A DNA stretch of 43,422 nt, taken from the NCBI RefSeq assembly GCF_014596515.1, contig NZ_MSJQ01000422.1, positions 1-43,422 on the forward strand, in the 5' to 3' direction. Made by a program: the position numbers and the translations under genes. The notes below the pieces were generated by a model, which saw nothing but the letters and a program-made list of their open reading frames with translations, made no database searches and was not told the origin of the DNA. The first letter of the stretch is position 1. Every line of letters starts with the position of its first letter. The DNA comes from Streptomyces sp. CBMA156 (GTDB lineage: Bacteria > Actinomycetota > Actinomycetes > Streptomycetales > Streptomycetaceae). Positions 12,701 through 24,100 of the stretch are shown piece by piece.

Positions 12701-15084
12701 CGCACCCAGTACTCGGGCGACGTCAGCTCGGTGGCGAGTTCACCGGTGACGTTGGAGACGACGGCGAACTTCGGCTCGGAGTAGGTGAGTTCGGACGCGA
12801 CCGCGCGGAACTCGGCCAGCATCGGCTCCATCCGCGGCGAGTGGAACGCGTGGCTCACCCGCAGCTGACGACCCTTACGGCCCTGCGCCTTCCAGTGCTC
12901 CAGCACCTCCAGCACCGCGGCCTCGTCACCCGAAACCACCACCGACGTCGGCCCGTTGACCGCCGCCACGGCGATCTGCGACTCGCGCCCCGCAAGCAGC
13001 GGCAGCACCTCCGCCTCGGTCGCCTCGATGGCGGCCATCGCACCACCCGTAGGCAGGGCCTGCATCAGCCGGCCACGCGCCTCGACCAGCTTCGCCGCAT
13101 CCTCCAGGGAGAACACACCCGCGACATGCGCAGCAGCGATCTCACCGACCGAGTGACCCACCAGGAAGTCCGGAGTCAGCCCCCACGACTCCACCAGACG
13201 GAACAGCGCAACCTCAACGGCGAACAGCGCCGCCTGCGTGTAAGACGTCTGGTCCAGCAGCTCCGAAGCCTCGAACACCACGTCCTTCAACGGGAATTCG
13301 AACCTGGCACACACCTCGTCGAACGCCGCAGCGAACACCGGGAACGCGTCATACAGCTCCCGCCCCATCCCCGCCCGCTGGCTGCCCTGCCCCGTGAACA
13401 GGAACGCCACCCTGCCACGGCCCACCGAACCACCGGACGCCTCACCGCTCGCCAGGCCCGCGAGGCCCGCCAGCAGCTCGCCCCGGCTCGAACCCGACAC
13501 CACCGCACGGTGGTCGAAGCGGGAGCGCGACAGCGCCAGCGAGTACCCGATGTCCGTGAGCGGCAGCTCCGGCCGCTGCTCCACGAACGACGCCAGCCGC
13601 CCGGCCTGCGCCCGCAGCGCCGCCTCCGACTTGCCCGACACCACCCACGGCACCGGAGCGTCGACCGTCACCTCGGTCATCCCGACCGGCCCGGCCTCCG
13701 GAGCCTGCTCCAGCAGCACATGCGCGTTGGTGCCGCTCATCCCGAAGGAGGAGACGGCGCAGCGCCGAGGCCGGTCGGTCTCCGGCCACTTCCGCGCCTC
13801 GGTGAGCAGCCGGACCGCGCCCGACGACCAGTCCACCTCGGGGGTCGGCTCGTCCACGTGCAGGGTCTGCGGCAGGATGCCCTCCTGCATCGCGAAGACC
13901 ATCTTGATGATGCTCGCGACGCCCGAAGCGGCCTGGCTGTGGCCGAGGTTGGACTTGTGCGAGCCGATCCACAGCGGCTCGCCGCCCTCGCGGCCCTGCC
14001 CGTACGTGGCGAGCAGTGCCTGAGCCTCGATCGGGTCGCCCAGCCGGGTGCCCGTGCCGTGCGCCTCGACCACGTCCACGTCGCCGGTGGTCAGGCCGGC
14101 GTTGCTCAGCGCCCGCCGGATGACCCGCTGCTGCGCGGGGCCGTTCGGCGCGGTCAGGCCGTTGGAGGCGCCGTCCTGGTTGAGGGCGGTGCCCCGGACG
14201 ACGGCCAGTACCCGGTGCCCGTTGCGCCGCGCGTCCGACAGCCGCTCGACGAGCAGCATGCCGACGCCCTCGGCCCAGCCGGTACCGTCCGCCGCCGCAG
14301 CGAAGGGCTTGCAGCGGCCGTCGCCGGCCAGGCCGCGCTGGCGGGAGAACTCCAGGAAGGTGTCCGGGGTCGACATCACGGTGACGCCGCCCGCGAGCGC
14401 GAGCGTGCACTCGCCGCGCCGCAGCGCCTGCACGGCCTGGTGCAGCGCGACCAGCGAGGAGGAGCACGCCGTGTCGATCGATACCGCCGGGCCCTCCAGG
14501 CCCAGGGTGTAGGAGATCCGGCCGGAGGCGACGCTGCCCGAGTTCCCGGTGCTGAGGTAGCCCGCCAGGCTGTCGATGGCCTGGACCGAGCCGGTGTAGT
14601 AGTCCGAGGTCATCACGCCGGCGAAGACACCGGTCTGGCTTCCGCGCACGGAAGCAGGGTCGATGCCGGCCCGCTCGAACGCCTCCCAGGAGGCCTCCAG
14701 CAGCAGCCGCTGCTGGGGGTCCATGGCCAGCGCCTCACGCGGCGAGATCCCGAAGAAGGACGGGTCGAACTCCCCCACGTCGTAGAGGAATCCGCCCTCG
14801 ACCGAGACGGACTTGCCGAACGCGTCCGGGTCCGGGTCGTACAGGCCCTCGACGTCCCAGCCGCGGTTCGTCGGGAACCCGGCGATCGCGTCGGTGCCGT
14901 CCGCGATCAGCTGCCACAGCTCCTCGGGCGTGGTGACCCCGCCCGGGTAGCGGCAGGCCATGCCGACGATCGCGATCGGCTCGGTCGCGGCACCGACGAG
15001 CTGCCGGTTCTGCTGCTTGAGACTCTCGGTCTCCTTGATCGACGCACGCAGCGCCTCGACGAGTTGTGCCTGGGACGTTGTCAT
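9754..15084 (-). CDS. Type I PKS, module 5 (KS-AT-degenerate DH-KR-ACP)
   Basis: Single-module PKS of 1776 residues. The ATG at 15084 is preceded by GGAG with 6-nt spacing; a GTG at 15096 is in frame but has no ribosome site. The N-terminus is a coiled-coil docking helix (MTTSQAQLVEALRASIKETE). KS Cys207; AT Ser645 with HAFH, so malonyl-CoA. The DH-like region (from about residue 917) keeps EHRVHGVAVVP but lacks the YGPxFQG segment, and the catalytic Asp motif reads HPGLMESAV, so dehydration is unlikely. KR carries LDD and Tyr (GQGNYAAAN), but its cofactor loop reads TGAGTLGG, one residue shorter than TGGTGxLGG in modules 2, 3, 4, 6 and 7. ACP Ser1651 (LGFDSLTAVE). A docking tail ends DEILDIIQREFGGA. 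The gene starts 22 bp after gene A. The DH/KR tract is almost the same as module 1's and has distinct codon use. Predicted outcome: hydroxyl, if KR works. Confidence 0.95.
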   Translation of the reverse strand: MTTSQAQLVEALRASIKETESLKQQNRQLVGAATEPIAIVGMACRYPGGVTTPEELWQLIADGTDAIAGFPTNRGWDVEGLYDPDPDAFGKSVSVEGGFLYDVGEFDPSFFGISPREALAMDPQQRLLLEASWEAFERAGIDPASVRGSQTGVFAGVMTSDYYTGSVQAIDSLAGYLSTGNSGSVASGRISYTLGLEGPAVSIDTACSSSLVALHQAVQALRRGECTLALAGGVTVMSTPDTFLEFSRQRGLAGDGRCKPFAAAADGTGWAEGVGMLLVERLSDARRNGHRVLAVVRGTALNQDGASNGLTAPNGPAQQRVIRRALSNAGLTTGDVDVVEAHGTGTRLGDPIEAQALLATYGQGREGGEPLWIGSHKSNLGHSQAASGVASIIKMVFAMQEGILPQTLHVDEPTPEVDWSSGAVRLLTEARKWPETDRPRRCAVSSFGMSGTNAHVLLEQAPEAGPVGMTEVTVDAPVPWVVSGKSEAALRAQAGRLASFVEQRPELPLTDIGYSLALSRSRFDHRAVVSGSSRGELLAGLAGLASGEASGGSVGRGRVAFLFTGQGSQRAGMGRELYDAFPVFAAAFDEVCARFEFPLKDVVFEASELLDQTSYTQAALFAVEVALFRLVESWGLTPDFLVGHSVGEIAAAHVAGVFSLEDAAKLVEARGRLMQALPTGGAMAAIEATEAEVLPLLAGRESQIAVAAVNGPTSVVVSGDEAAVLEVLEHWKAQGRKGRQLRVSHAFHSPRMEPMLAEFRAVASELTYSEPKFAVVSNVTGELATELTSPEYWVRHVRQAVRFADGVAYLAEQGVTTFLELGPDGTLSALAQEIAEGHFAPVLRKDRPEALSFTEAVTGLHAHGASLDWAGVFAGRGGRRVDLPTYAFQRERFWLGSTAAAGDVTSLGLGSTGHPLVGAVVVLPGSDAVVLAGRVSLQSHGWLGEHRVHGVAVVPSSALVELAVHAGDQAGAGTVEELTVRAPLVVPEQGGVVLRVSVDEAGEDGRRQVRIFSRPDGAGDGTEWTVHAVGVLSVVSEGPAFDLSVWPPAGARVVEEGVWSVGDELFAEVALADGVSVEGFVVHPGLMESAVGVAGPGAGWSWSGVSVFASGASVLRVRVSGDSVVAADGSGVPVFSVRSVVRREVPAGELSVAGGFEESLFRVEWSELKSESVAAGDFAVVGEGGLAGLGSSVPGVVFFPLEPVSGSASADVVRGAVVRALGVVREWLEDARFAGSRLVFVTRGAVAAVDGEGVGDLVHAPVWGLVRSAQSENPDRFTLLDVDDVAPVWERLTGAVSSGEPQLAVRGGRVMVPRLVRVASDALAQPVEFDPSGTVLVTGAGTLGGLVARHLVVEHGVRHVALTSRRGAAASGARELTEELLELGAATVEFAACDAADRDALAGLLSTIPAERPLTAVFHTAGVLDDGLVASLSPERLEAVLRPKVDAAYNLHELTRDLDLAAFGLFSSSAGLFGDAGQGNYAAANTFLDALAEQRRAEGLVASSLQWGFWEQRSGITEGLSDADVERIRQAGMSPLPTGRGLELLDVVLSAGLAVASPMGLEPDRIQPSDGPDFAILRKLVRTPVRRVAQAGTGTGSGPVSLGDRLAGRPAAEQLEHLLDLVVSNVAEVLRHAGSGAIEPERSFKELGFDSLTAVELRNRLNTLTGLRLPATLIFDYPTPADLAQYLLAEVGGVAEPAVAPVGSVLSELDRLESAIAAASPEGEEAARITDRLQAALARWNEVQSTALGAEHGNDDLESATADEILDIIQREFGGA
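11030..12340 (-). repeat. Duplicated DH-to-KR tract, module 5 copy
   Basis: Near-identical at DNA level to 31890-33205 in module 1, apart from a divergent stretch around 12014-12144. It covers the decayed DH, the linker and the start of KR. Codons here are rich in GGT, GTG, TCG and GCT, whereas the surrounding PKS uses mostly C-ended codons, so the tract looks imported and then copied. Confidence 0.75.
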
Positions 15085-15106
15085 CAAGAGCTCCACACAT
15101 CAGCCA

Positions 15107-18100
15107 TCAGGAGTCGGAGTTTCCGAGCGCCATACGGATCAGGTCCTCGGTGTCCATCGCGTCGATCCCGTCGATCGCTCCGGTCGCGTCGGCCTCCTCG
15201 GCCGTCGTCTCCCCACCCCCGAGGTTTGCCAGGTCAAGCAGGAGGTCCAGCACGCCGGCGGCCCGGAAGCGGTCCAGCGGGATGGCCGCGAGCGCGGTGC
15301 GGATGCGGGTCTCCTCCGGGTCCGCGTCGTCCGCCGCGTCGTCCGGCACCAGCTCGGCCCGCAGGTGGGCGGTGAGCGCGGCGGGCGTCGGGTAGTCGAA
15401 GACCAGCGTCGCCGGCAGCTTCAGCCCGGTGGCCGCGTTGAGGCGGTTGCGCAGCTCGACCGCGGTGAGCGAGTCGAAGCCGAGCTCCTTGAACGCGCGG
15501 CCCGGCTCCAGCGCAGCCCCGCCGCCGTGGCCGAGGACGGCCGCGACGTGGGTGCCGACCAGGTCGGTCAGCACGGCGTCCCGCTCCTCGCCCGGCAGGG
15601 CGGCGAGCCGCTCCGCGAGCGACACCGGACCGGTGGCGGTCCCGCCCGTCGCCGCCGTGCGCCGGCCGGCGCCACGGCGCAGCCCGCGCAGCAGCGGGTC
15701 GTCCGCGCCGTCCGAGAGGAGCTTCGCGAAGTCGAGGCGCATCGGCGAGAGCACCGGGCGGCCCGACGCGTGGGCCGCGTCGAACAGCGCCATGCCCAGG
15801 TCCGCCGTGAGCGGCAGCATGCCGCCGCGCTCCATCCGCTGGACGTCGGCCTCGGTGAGGTGGCCGGTGATGCCGCTGCGCTGCTCCCAGAAGCCCCACT
15901 GGAGGGAGACTCCGGCGAGCCCCCTGGCCCGGCGGTGCTGGGCGAGGGCGTCGAGGAAGGTGTTGCCCGCGACGTAGTTGCCCTGCCCGGCCTCGCCGAA
16001 CATGGCGGCGGCCGAGGAGAAGAGCACGAAGGCCGCCAGGCCCATGGACTCCGTCAGCTCGTGCAGGTGGAGCGCCGCGTCGACCTTGGGACGCAACACC
16101 CGGCCGAGCCGCTCCGGGCTGAGCGAGCCGATCGTGGCGTCGTCGATCACACCTGCGGTGTGGACGACGGCCGTGAGCGGGTGCTCGGCCGGAACCGACT
16201 TCAGCAGGGCCTCGACCGCCGAACGGTCCGTCACGTCGCAGGCGACGACCTCGACCCGGGCGCCGAGCCCGGTGAGCTCGGCCACCAGCTCGGGGGCGCC
16301 CTCGGCGTCGAGACCGCGCCGGCTGGTCAGCACGAGGTTGCGCAGCCCGTGCCCGGTGACCAGGTGGCGGGCCACCAGGGCACCGAGGGTGCCGGTGCCG
16401 CCGGTGATCAGCGCGGTGCCGGCGCGGTCCAGCTCGGCCGGGACGGCGGTGCCCACCCCGACGACCGGGACCCTGGCCAGCCTGCGGGCCGACACCCGGG
16501 TGCCGCGCACCGCCAGCTCGGGCTCCCCGGTGGCGAGGGCCGCCGCCAGCAGCTCGGCGGTCAGCTCGTTGCTGCGCACGTCCAGCAGGACGAGCCGGTC
16601 CGGGTTCTCGCGCTGCGCCGAGCGGAGCAGGCCCCACACGGCGGCGTGCGCCAGGTCGGTCACGTCCTCGTCCGGCCCGGTGGCCGTGGCGCCCTGGGTC
16701 ACGACGACCAGGCGCGAGTCCGCGAACCGCTCCTCGGCCAGCCACTCCTGGACGAGACCGAGGGCCCCGTACAGCGCGGTGTGGGTCTCCCGCACGAGTT
16801 CGGACGCGTCCCCGCGGTTGGGCGTCGCCGAGCCCAGCGGCACGAACACCAGCTCGGGCACGGCCTCCTCGGCCGCGATCTCCGCCGGCTCCGAGTACCA
16901 GGTGACCTCGTCGAACGGCAGGCCGCAGGTGTCGCCGCCGAGCACCGCCCAGTCGGCACCGGCACCGGCGTTCCCGCCGGTGGCCGGGGCGAGCGGCAGC
17001 GCCGCCCACTCCGACTGGAACAGCGACTCGTGGAAGCCGGTACGGCCTGCGGCCAGGCCCTCGGCGGTCACCGGGCGGCGCTCCAGCGAGGCGACGGCCG
17101 CCACGGGCGCGCCCGCGCCGTCGGCGATCTGCACCGACAGGGCCTCCGTTCCCTCACCGCCGCGGACGATGCGCACCCGCAGCAGCGAGGCGCCGGTGGC
17201 GAACAGCGTCAGGCCGTTCCAGGCGGCGGGAAGGGCGATCCGGCCGTCGGCCGCGGTGAACGCGTCCAGCAGCACGGGGTGCAGGGCCGCGTCGAGCAGT
17301 GCCGGGTGAACGCCGAAGCCGTCGACCGCCACGCCCTCGGGGAGGGCGACCTCGGCGAACAGCTCGTCGCCACGGCGCCAGGCGGCCCGCAGGCCCTGGA
17401 ACACCGGGCCGTGAACGGCGCCGAGGCCGGCGAGATCGGCGTACACGCCGTCGGTCTCGATCACCTCGGCGTCCTTCGGCGGCCAGGCCGCCAGGTCGAA
17501 CCCGGCCGCCGGAGCGGCCCCGGTCAGCGCGCCCTCGGCGTGCCGCGTCCACGGCGTGCCCGCCTCCGCGTCGTCCGGCTGCGAGAAGACCGCCACCCGA
17601 CGGCGCCCGTCCGGGCCGGCCGGGTCGACCGTCACCCGCACGGCGACACCGCCACGCTCGGGCAGCACCAGCGGCGCCTGCACGGCCAGCTCCGCGACGG
17701 TGCCGGAGCCGACCTGGTCGGCGGCGTGCACCGCCAGCTCGGCCAGCACCGACCAGGGCAGCAGCGCCGCGCCCAGCACGGTGTGATCGGCCAGCCAAGC
17801 GTGCGACTGGAGGGAGAGCCGGCCGGTGAGGACCACCGTGTCCGACTCCGGCAGTGTGATCGCCGCACCGAGCAGCGGGTGCCCGGTCGCGGCCTGGCCG
17901 AGACCGGTGGCGCTGCCGAGCGTGGCGACGGGCTCCAGCCAGAAGCGCTCGTGCTGGAAGGCGTACGTCGGCAGGTCGATGCGGCGTGCGCCGTGACCGG
18001 CGAAGACGGCCTCCCAGTCGAGTGCGGCGCCGTGGGCGTGGAGGCCGGTGACGGCCTGGGTGAAGGACAGCGCCTCCGGGCGGTCCTTGCGCAGGACCGG

Positions 18101-21100
18101 GGCGAAGTGGCCGTCCGTGATCTCCTGCGCCAGAGCCGACAGGGTGCCGTCCGGACCCAGCTCCAGGAAGTCGGTGACGCCCTGCTCCGCCAGGTAGGCG
18201 ATGCCGTCGGCGAACCGGACCGCCTGACGGACGTGGCGCACCCAGTACTCGGGGGACGTCAGCTCGGTCGCCGGCTCGCCGGTCACGTTGGAGACGACGG
18301 CGAACTTCGGCTCGGAGTAGGTGAGTTCGGAAGCCACCGCGTGGAACTCGGCCAGCATCGGCTCCATCCGCGGCGAGTGGAACGCGTGGCTCACCCGCAG
18401 CTGACGGCCCTTGCGACCCTCGCTCTTCCAGTGCTCCAGCACCTCAAGGACGGCAGCCTCGTCACCCGAAACCACCACCGACGACGGGCCGTTGACCGCC
18501 GCCACGGCGATCTCGGCTTCCCGCCCGGCCAGCAGCGGCAGCACCTCGGCCTCGGTCGCCTGGATCGCCGCCATCGTGCCGCCTGTGGGCAGCGCCTGCA
18601 TCAGGCGGCCACGCGCCTCGACCAGCTTCGCGGCATCGTCCAGGGAAAGGACCCCGGCGACGTGGGCTGCCGCGATCTCACCGACCGAGTGACCGACCAG
18701 GAAGTCGGGCTTCAGACCCCACGACTCGACCAGACGGAACAGTGCGACCTCGATCGCGAACAGCGCCGCCTGCGTGTAAGCCGTCTGATCCAGCAGCTCC
18801 GAAGCCTCGAACACCACGTCCCTCAAAGGGAATTCGAACCTGGCACATACTTCGTCGAAGGCGGCGGCAAAGATCGGGAAGGCCTCGTACAGTCCCCGGC
18901 CCATGCCGGTCCGCTGGCTCCCCTGGCCGGTGAACAGGAACGCCAGACGACCACGCGTCGCCGTCCCGCCGGACACCTCACCGCTCGCCAGACCTGCCAG
19001 CCCGGCCAGCAGCTCCTCCCGGCTCGCACCCGCGACCACCGCACGCTGCTCGAACCGAGCGCGCGACACCGCCAGCGAGTACCCGACGTCCGCGAGCGAC
19101 AACTCCGGCCGCTCCCCGACGAAGGACGCCAGCCGCGCCGCCTGGTCCCGCAGTGCGGCCTCGGTCCTGCCCGACACCACCCACGACACCGGAGCGGTGA
19201 CGGTGGCCTCCGCCACCTCGACCGGCGCACCGTCCGGAGCCTGCTCCAGGATCACGTGCGCGTTGGTGCCACCGATACCGAAGGAGGAGACGGCGGAACG
19301 CCGGGCCCGGTCCACCGCCGGCCACGCGCGGGCCTCGGTCAGCAGCTCCACCGAGCCGGCCGACCAGTCGACCTCGGGGGTCGGCTCGTCCACGTGCAGG
19401 GTCTGCGGCAGGTAGCCCTCCCGCATCGCCATGACCATCTTGATCACGCCGGCGACGCCCGAAGCGGCCTGGCTGTGGCCGAGGTTGGACTTCACCGAGC
19501 CCAGCCAGAGCGGCTCGCCGCCCTCACGGCCCTGCCCGTACGTGGCGATCAGCGCCTGCGCCTCGATCGGGTCGCCCAGTCGGGTCCCCGTCCCGTGTGC
19601 CTCCACCACGTCCACCTCGGTGGCCGCCAGCCCGGCACCCGCCAGCGCCTGGCGGATCACCCGCTGCTGCGACGGACCGTTCGGCGCCGTCAGGCCGTTC
19701 GACGCACCGTCCTGGTTGACGGCCGAACCCCGCACCACCGCAAGCACCTTGTGCCCGTTCCGGCGCGCGTCCGACAGCCGCTCCACGAGCAGCATGCCGA
19801 CACCCTCGGCCCAGCCCGTCCCGTCGGCGGCTGCCGCGAAGGCCTTGATCCGGCCGTCGGGCGCCAGCCCGCGCTGCCGCGAGAAGTCCACGAAGGTCTC
19901 CGGCGTCGCCATGACCGTCACGCCGCCGACCAGGGCGAGCGCGCACTCCCGCTGACGCAGCGACTGCACCGCCAGGTGCAGGGCCACCAGCGAGGACGAG
20001 CACGCCGTGTCCACCGACACCGCCGGGCCCTCCAGGCCCAGGGTGTAGGAGATCCGGCCGGAGGCCACGCTGCCCGAGTTGCCGGTGCCGAGGTAGCCCT
20101 CCAGGCCCTCCGGCGCGGCGTCCCGGCCCGCGTAGTAGTCCGAGCTCATGACACCGGCGAACACGCCGGTCTGGCTGCCGCGCACCGACACCGGGTCGAT
20201 CCCGGCGTCCTCCAGCGCTTCCCACGACGCCTCCAGCAGCAGGCGCTGCTGCGGGTCGGTGGCCAGCGCCTCGCGCGGCGAGATCCCGAAGAACGCCGGG
20301 TCGAAGTCGCCCGCGCTCTCCAGGAAGCCGCCGACCCGCGCGTAGGTCGTGCCGGCCCGGTCGGGGTCGGCGTCGAAGAGGGTGTCCAGGTCCCAGCCAC
20401 GGTCGGTCGGGAAGTCCGTCAGGCCCTCCCGGCCCGCGAGGAGCAGCTGCCACAGCTCTTCGGGCGAACCGGCGCCGCCCGGGTAGCGGCAGCTCATGCC
20501 GACGATCACGATCGGGTCATCGGCCGCCGGGGTGACGGCCACGGCCTCGACGGTGACCGCCGCCTGGTCGTCCCCGTCGCCGAGCACCTCCGCGCGGACG
20601 AACTCCACCAGCGCGGCCGGCGTCGGGTAGTCGAACACCAGCGTGGCCGGGAGGCGCAGGCCGGTGGCGCCGTTGAGCCGGTTGCGCAGCTCGACGGCGG
20701 TCAGCGAGTCGAAGCCCAGTTCCTTGAACGGCCGGCCGACCTCGACGGTGTGCGCCCCGCCATGGCCGAGCACCGCCGCGACGTGGGTCTGCACCAGGGT
20801 GAGCAGCGCCGCGTCCCGCTCGCCGGAGGTCAGTGCGGCCAGGCGCGTCGCCAGGTCCGAACCGCCCACCGCGGGCCCGGTGCGGACGGTGCGGCGCGCG
20901 GGGGCGCCGACCAGCCGGTGCAGCAGCGCGGGCACCGGGGCGCCCTGGGCGCGCAGCCCGGTGATGTCCAGCGGGATCGGGACGAGGGTCGGCTCGGTGC
21001 CGCGCACGGCGGCGTCGAACATCGCGAGCCCCAGCTCCGAGGGGAGCGGGATGGTACCGGCCCGCCGCATGCGTTCGAGGTCGGCCTGCGAGAGGTGACC

Positions 21101-24100
21101 GGTGATGCCGCTGCGCTGCTCCCAGAAGCCCCAGGCCAGCGAGGTCGCGGCCAGGCCCCGCGAACGGCGGTACGAGGCGAGCGCGTCCAGGAAGGTGTTC
21201 GCCGCCGCGTAGTTCCCCTGGCCGGCCTCGCCGAAGACACCGGCGGCGGAGGAGAACAGTGCGAAGACGGACAGGTCCAGCTCGCGGGTCAGCTCGTGCA
21301 GGTTGACCGCCGCGTCCACCTTCGGGCGCAGCACCGTGTCGAGCCGCTCGGGAGTGAGCGAGTCGATCACGCCGTCGTCCAGCACACCTGCGGTGTGCAC
21401 GACGCCGGTGAGCGGGTGCCCGGCGGGGACTGCGGCCAGCAGGGCGGCGAGCGCCTCTCGGTCGGCGGCGTCGCACGCGGCGACCTCCACCTCGGCCGCG
21501 CCCAACTCGACCAGCTCGTCCGCCAGTTCCCGCGCACCCTCGGCGGCGAGGCCGCGACGGCTGGTCAGAACGAGGCGGCGGACGCCGTGCTCGGTGACCA
21601 GGTGGCGGGCGATCAGGGCGCCGAGCGAGCCGGTGCCACCGGTGATCAGCACCGTGCCGGCCGCGTCGATCACGGCGCCGTTCACGGCGTCGGCGCCGTC
21701 GCCGGAACCGGCACGGTCGCCGGTCTCCGGGGCGAAGCGGGCCAGGCGCGGGACAAGGACCTTGCCGCCGCGCAGGGCCACCTGCTCCTCGCCCGTGGCG
21801 ACGGCGGCCAGCAGCCGGTCGGCGCGCAGGGCGTCGAAGCCGCGGTCGGCGTCGACCAGGACGAAGCGGTCCGGGTTCTCCGCCTGGGCGGAACGCACCA
21901 GGCCCCAGACCGGCGCGTTGACCAGGTCCTCGACACCCCCGGCGGCGGCGACCGCGCCGCAGGTGACGAACACCAGGCGCGAGTCGGCGAAGCGCTCCTC
22001 GGCCAGCCAGCCCTGCAACAGGCCCAGCGCCCGGTGAACCGCCCCACGGGCCTCGTCCGCCGCGTCCGCACCGGCCGTTCCGGCGACGGCCGGCGGCACG
22101 AACACCACGCCCGGCACGGCGCCCGCCTCGGCCAGCTCCGCGAGCCCCGCGAAACCGGTGAATCCGGTACGGCCGGTGGAACCGATCACCGCGGCCGGAC
22201 CGGCGGCACCCGTCGCCGAGGCCGCGGTCTCCTGCCACTCCACCCGGAACAGCGCGTCGTGGAACTCACCACGCCGGGCCGTCACCAGCTCGTCCGCCGA
22301 CGCCTCGCGCCAGCCGATCGCCGCCGCCGAGAACACCGGCGAGCCCGACTCGTCCGACGCGTCCAGCGAGCCGCCCGAGAGCCTCACCCGCAGGGCGGTC
22401 GCACCGGTGGCGAACAGGGAGACGCCGGTCCACCCGGAGGCGATCCTGGCCGCCTGCCCGTCCAGCGGAAGCACCTGGAGGGCCGCCTCCAGCAGCGCGG
22501 GGTGAAGGCCGAAGCCCTCCGCCGACACGCCCTCGGGGAGCACGACCTCGGCGAAGAGGTCGCCAGCGAGCCGCCAGGCGGCCCGGACTCCCGGCAGCTC
22601 CGACGCCACCGGCTGGGCACCCTTCGGCGGCCAGACCGACAGGTCGAAGGACTCGGCAGCGACGGAATCGGTCAGCGTGCCGGTCGCGTTGAGCGCCCAC
22701 GGCTCGTCCGCCTCGGCGTCCTCGGCGCGGGAGAACACCCGCACCGCGTGACCGCCGGCGTCCTCGTCCGCCTGGACGGTCACCCGCAGAGCGACACCAC
22801 CGCGCTCGGGAAGGACGAGCGGGGCCGGCAGCGTCAGCTCCCGGAGCGCCCCGGCGCCGACTTGGTCACCGGCGTGGATCGCCAGCTCCACCAGCGCCGA
22901 CGACGGCACCACGCACGCACCCAGCAGCGTGTGCTCGGCAAGCCACGCGTGCGACTGGAGCGACACCCGGCCCGTCAGCAGCACGCCGTCCGAGTCCGGC
23001 AGAGCGATCGTCGCGCCCAGCAGCGGGTGCCCGGTCGCGGCCTGGCCCAGACCGGTGGCGTCACCGGTGCCGGAGGACGTCACCTTCAGCCAGAAGTGCT
23101 CGTGCTGGAAGGCGTACGTCGGCAGGTCGATGCGGCGCGCGCCGCGACCGGCGAACACGGCCTCCCAGTCCAGTTCGGAGCCACGGGCGTGGAGGCCGGT
23201 GACGGCCTGGGTGAAGGACAGCGCCTCCGGGCGGTCCTTGCGCAGGACCGGGGCGAAGTGGCCGTCCGTGATCTCCTGCGCCAGAGCCGACAGGGTGCCG
23301 TCCGGACCCAGCTCCAGGAAGTCGGTGACGCCCTGCTCCGCCAGGTAGGCGATGCCGTCGGCGAACCGGACCGCCTGACGGACGTGGCGCACCCAGTACT
23401 CGGGGGACGTCAGCTCGGTCGCCGGCTCGCCGGTCACGTTGGAGACGACGGCGAACTTCGGCTCGGAGTAGGTGAGTTCGGACGCCACCGCGCGGAACTC
23501 GGCCAGCATCGGCTCCATCCGCGGCGAGTGGAACGCGTGGCTCACCCGCAGCTGACGGCCCTTGCGACCCTCGCTCTTCCAGTGCTCCAGCACCTCAAGG
23601 ACGGCAGCCTCGTCACCCGAAACCACCACCGACGACGGGCCGTTGACCGCCGCCACGGCGATCTCGGCTTCCCGCCCGGCCAGCAGCGGCAGCACCTCGG
23701 CCTCGGTCGCCTGGATCGCCGCCATCGTGCCGCCTGTGGGCAGCGCCTGCATCAGGCGGCCACGCGCCTCGACCAGCTTCGCGGCATCGTCCAGGGAAAG
23801 GACCCCGGCGACGTGGGCTGCCGCGATCTCACCGACCGAGTGACCGACCAGGAAGTCGGGCTTCAGACCCCACGACTCGACCAGACGGAACAGCGCAACC
23901 TCGATCGCGAACAGCACCGCCTGCGTGTAAGCCGTCTGATCCAGCAGCTCCGAAGCCTCGAACACCACGTCCCTCAACGGGAATTCAAAGCGGGCACACA
24001 CCTCATCGAAGGCGGCGGCGAACACCGGGAACGCCTCGTACAGCTCCTGACCCATCCCCGTCCGCTGGCTGCCCTGCCCCGTGAACAGGAACGCCAGCTT

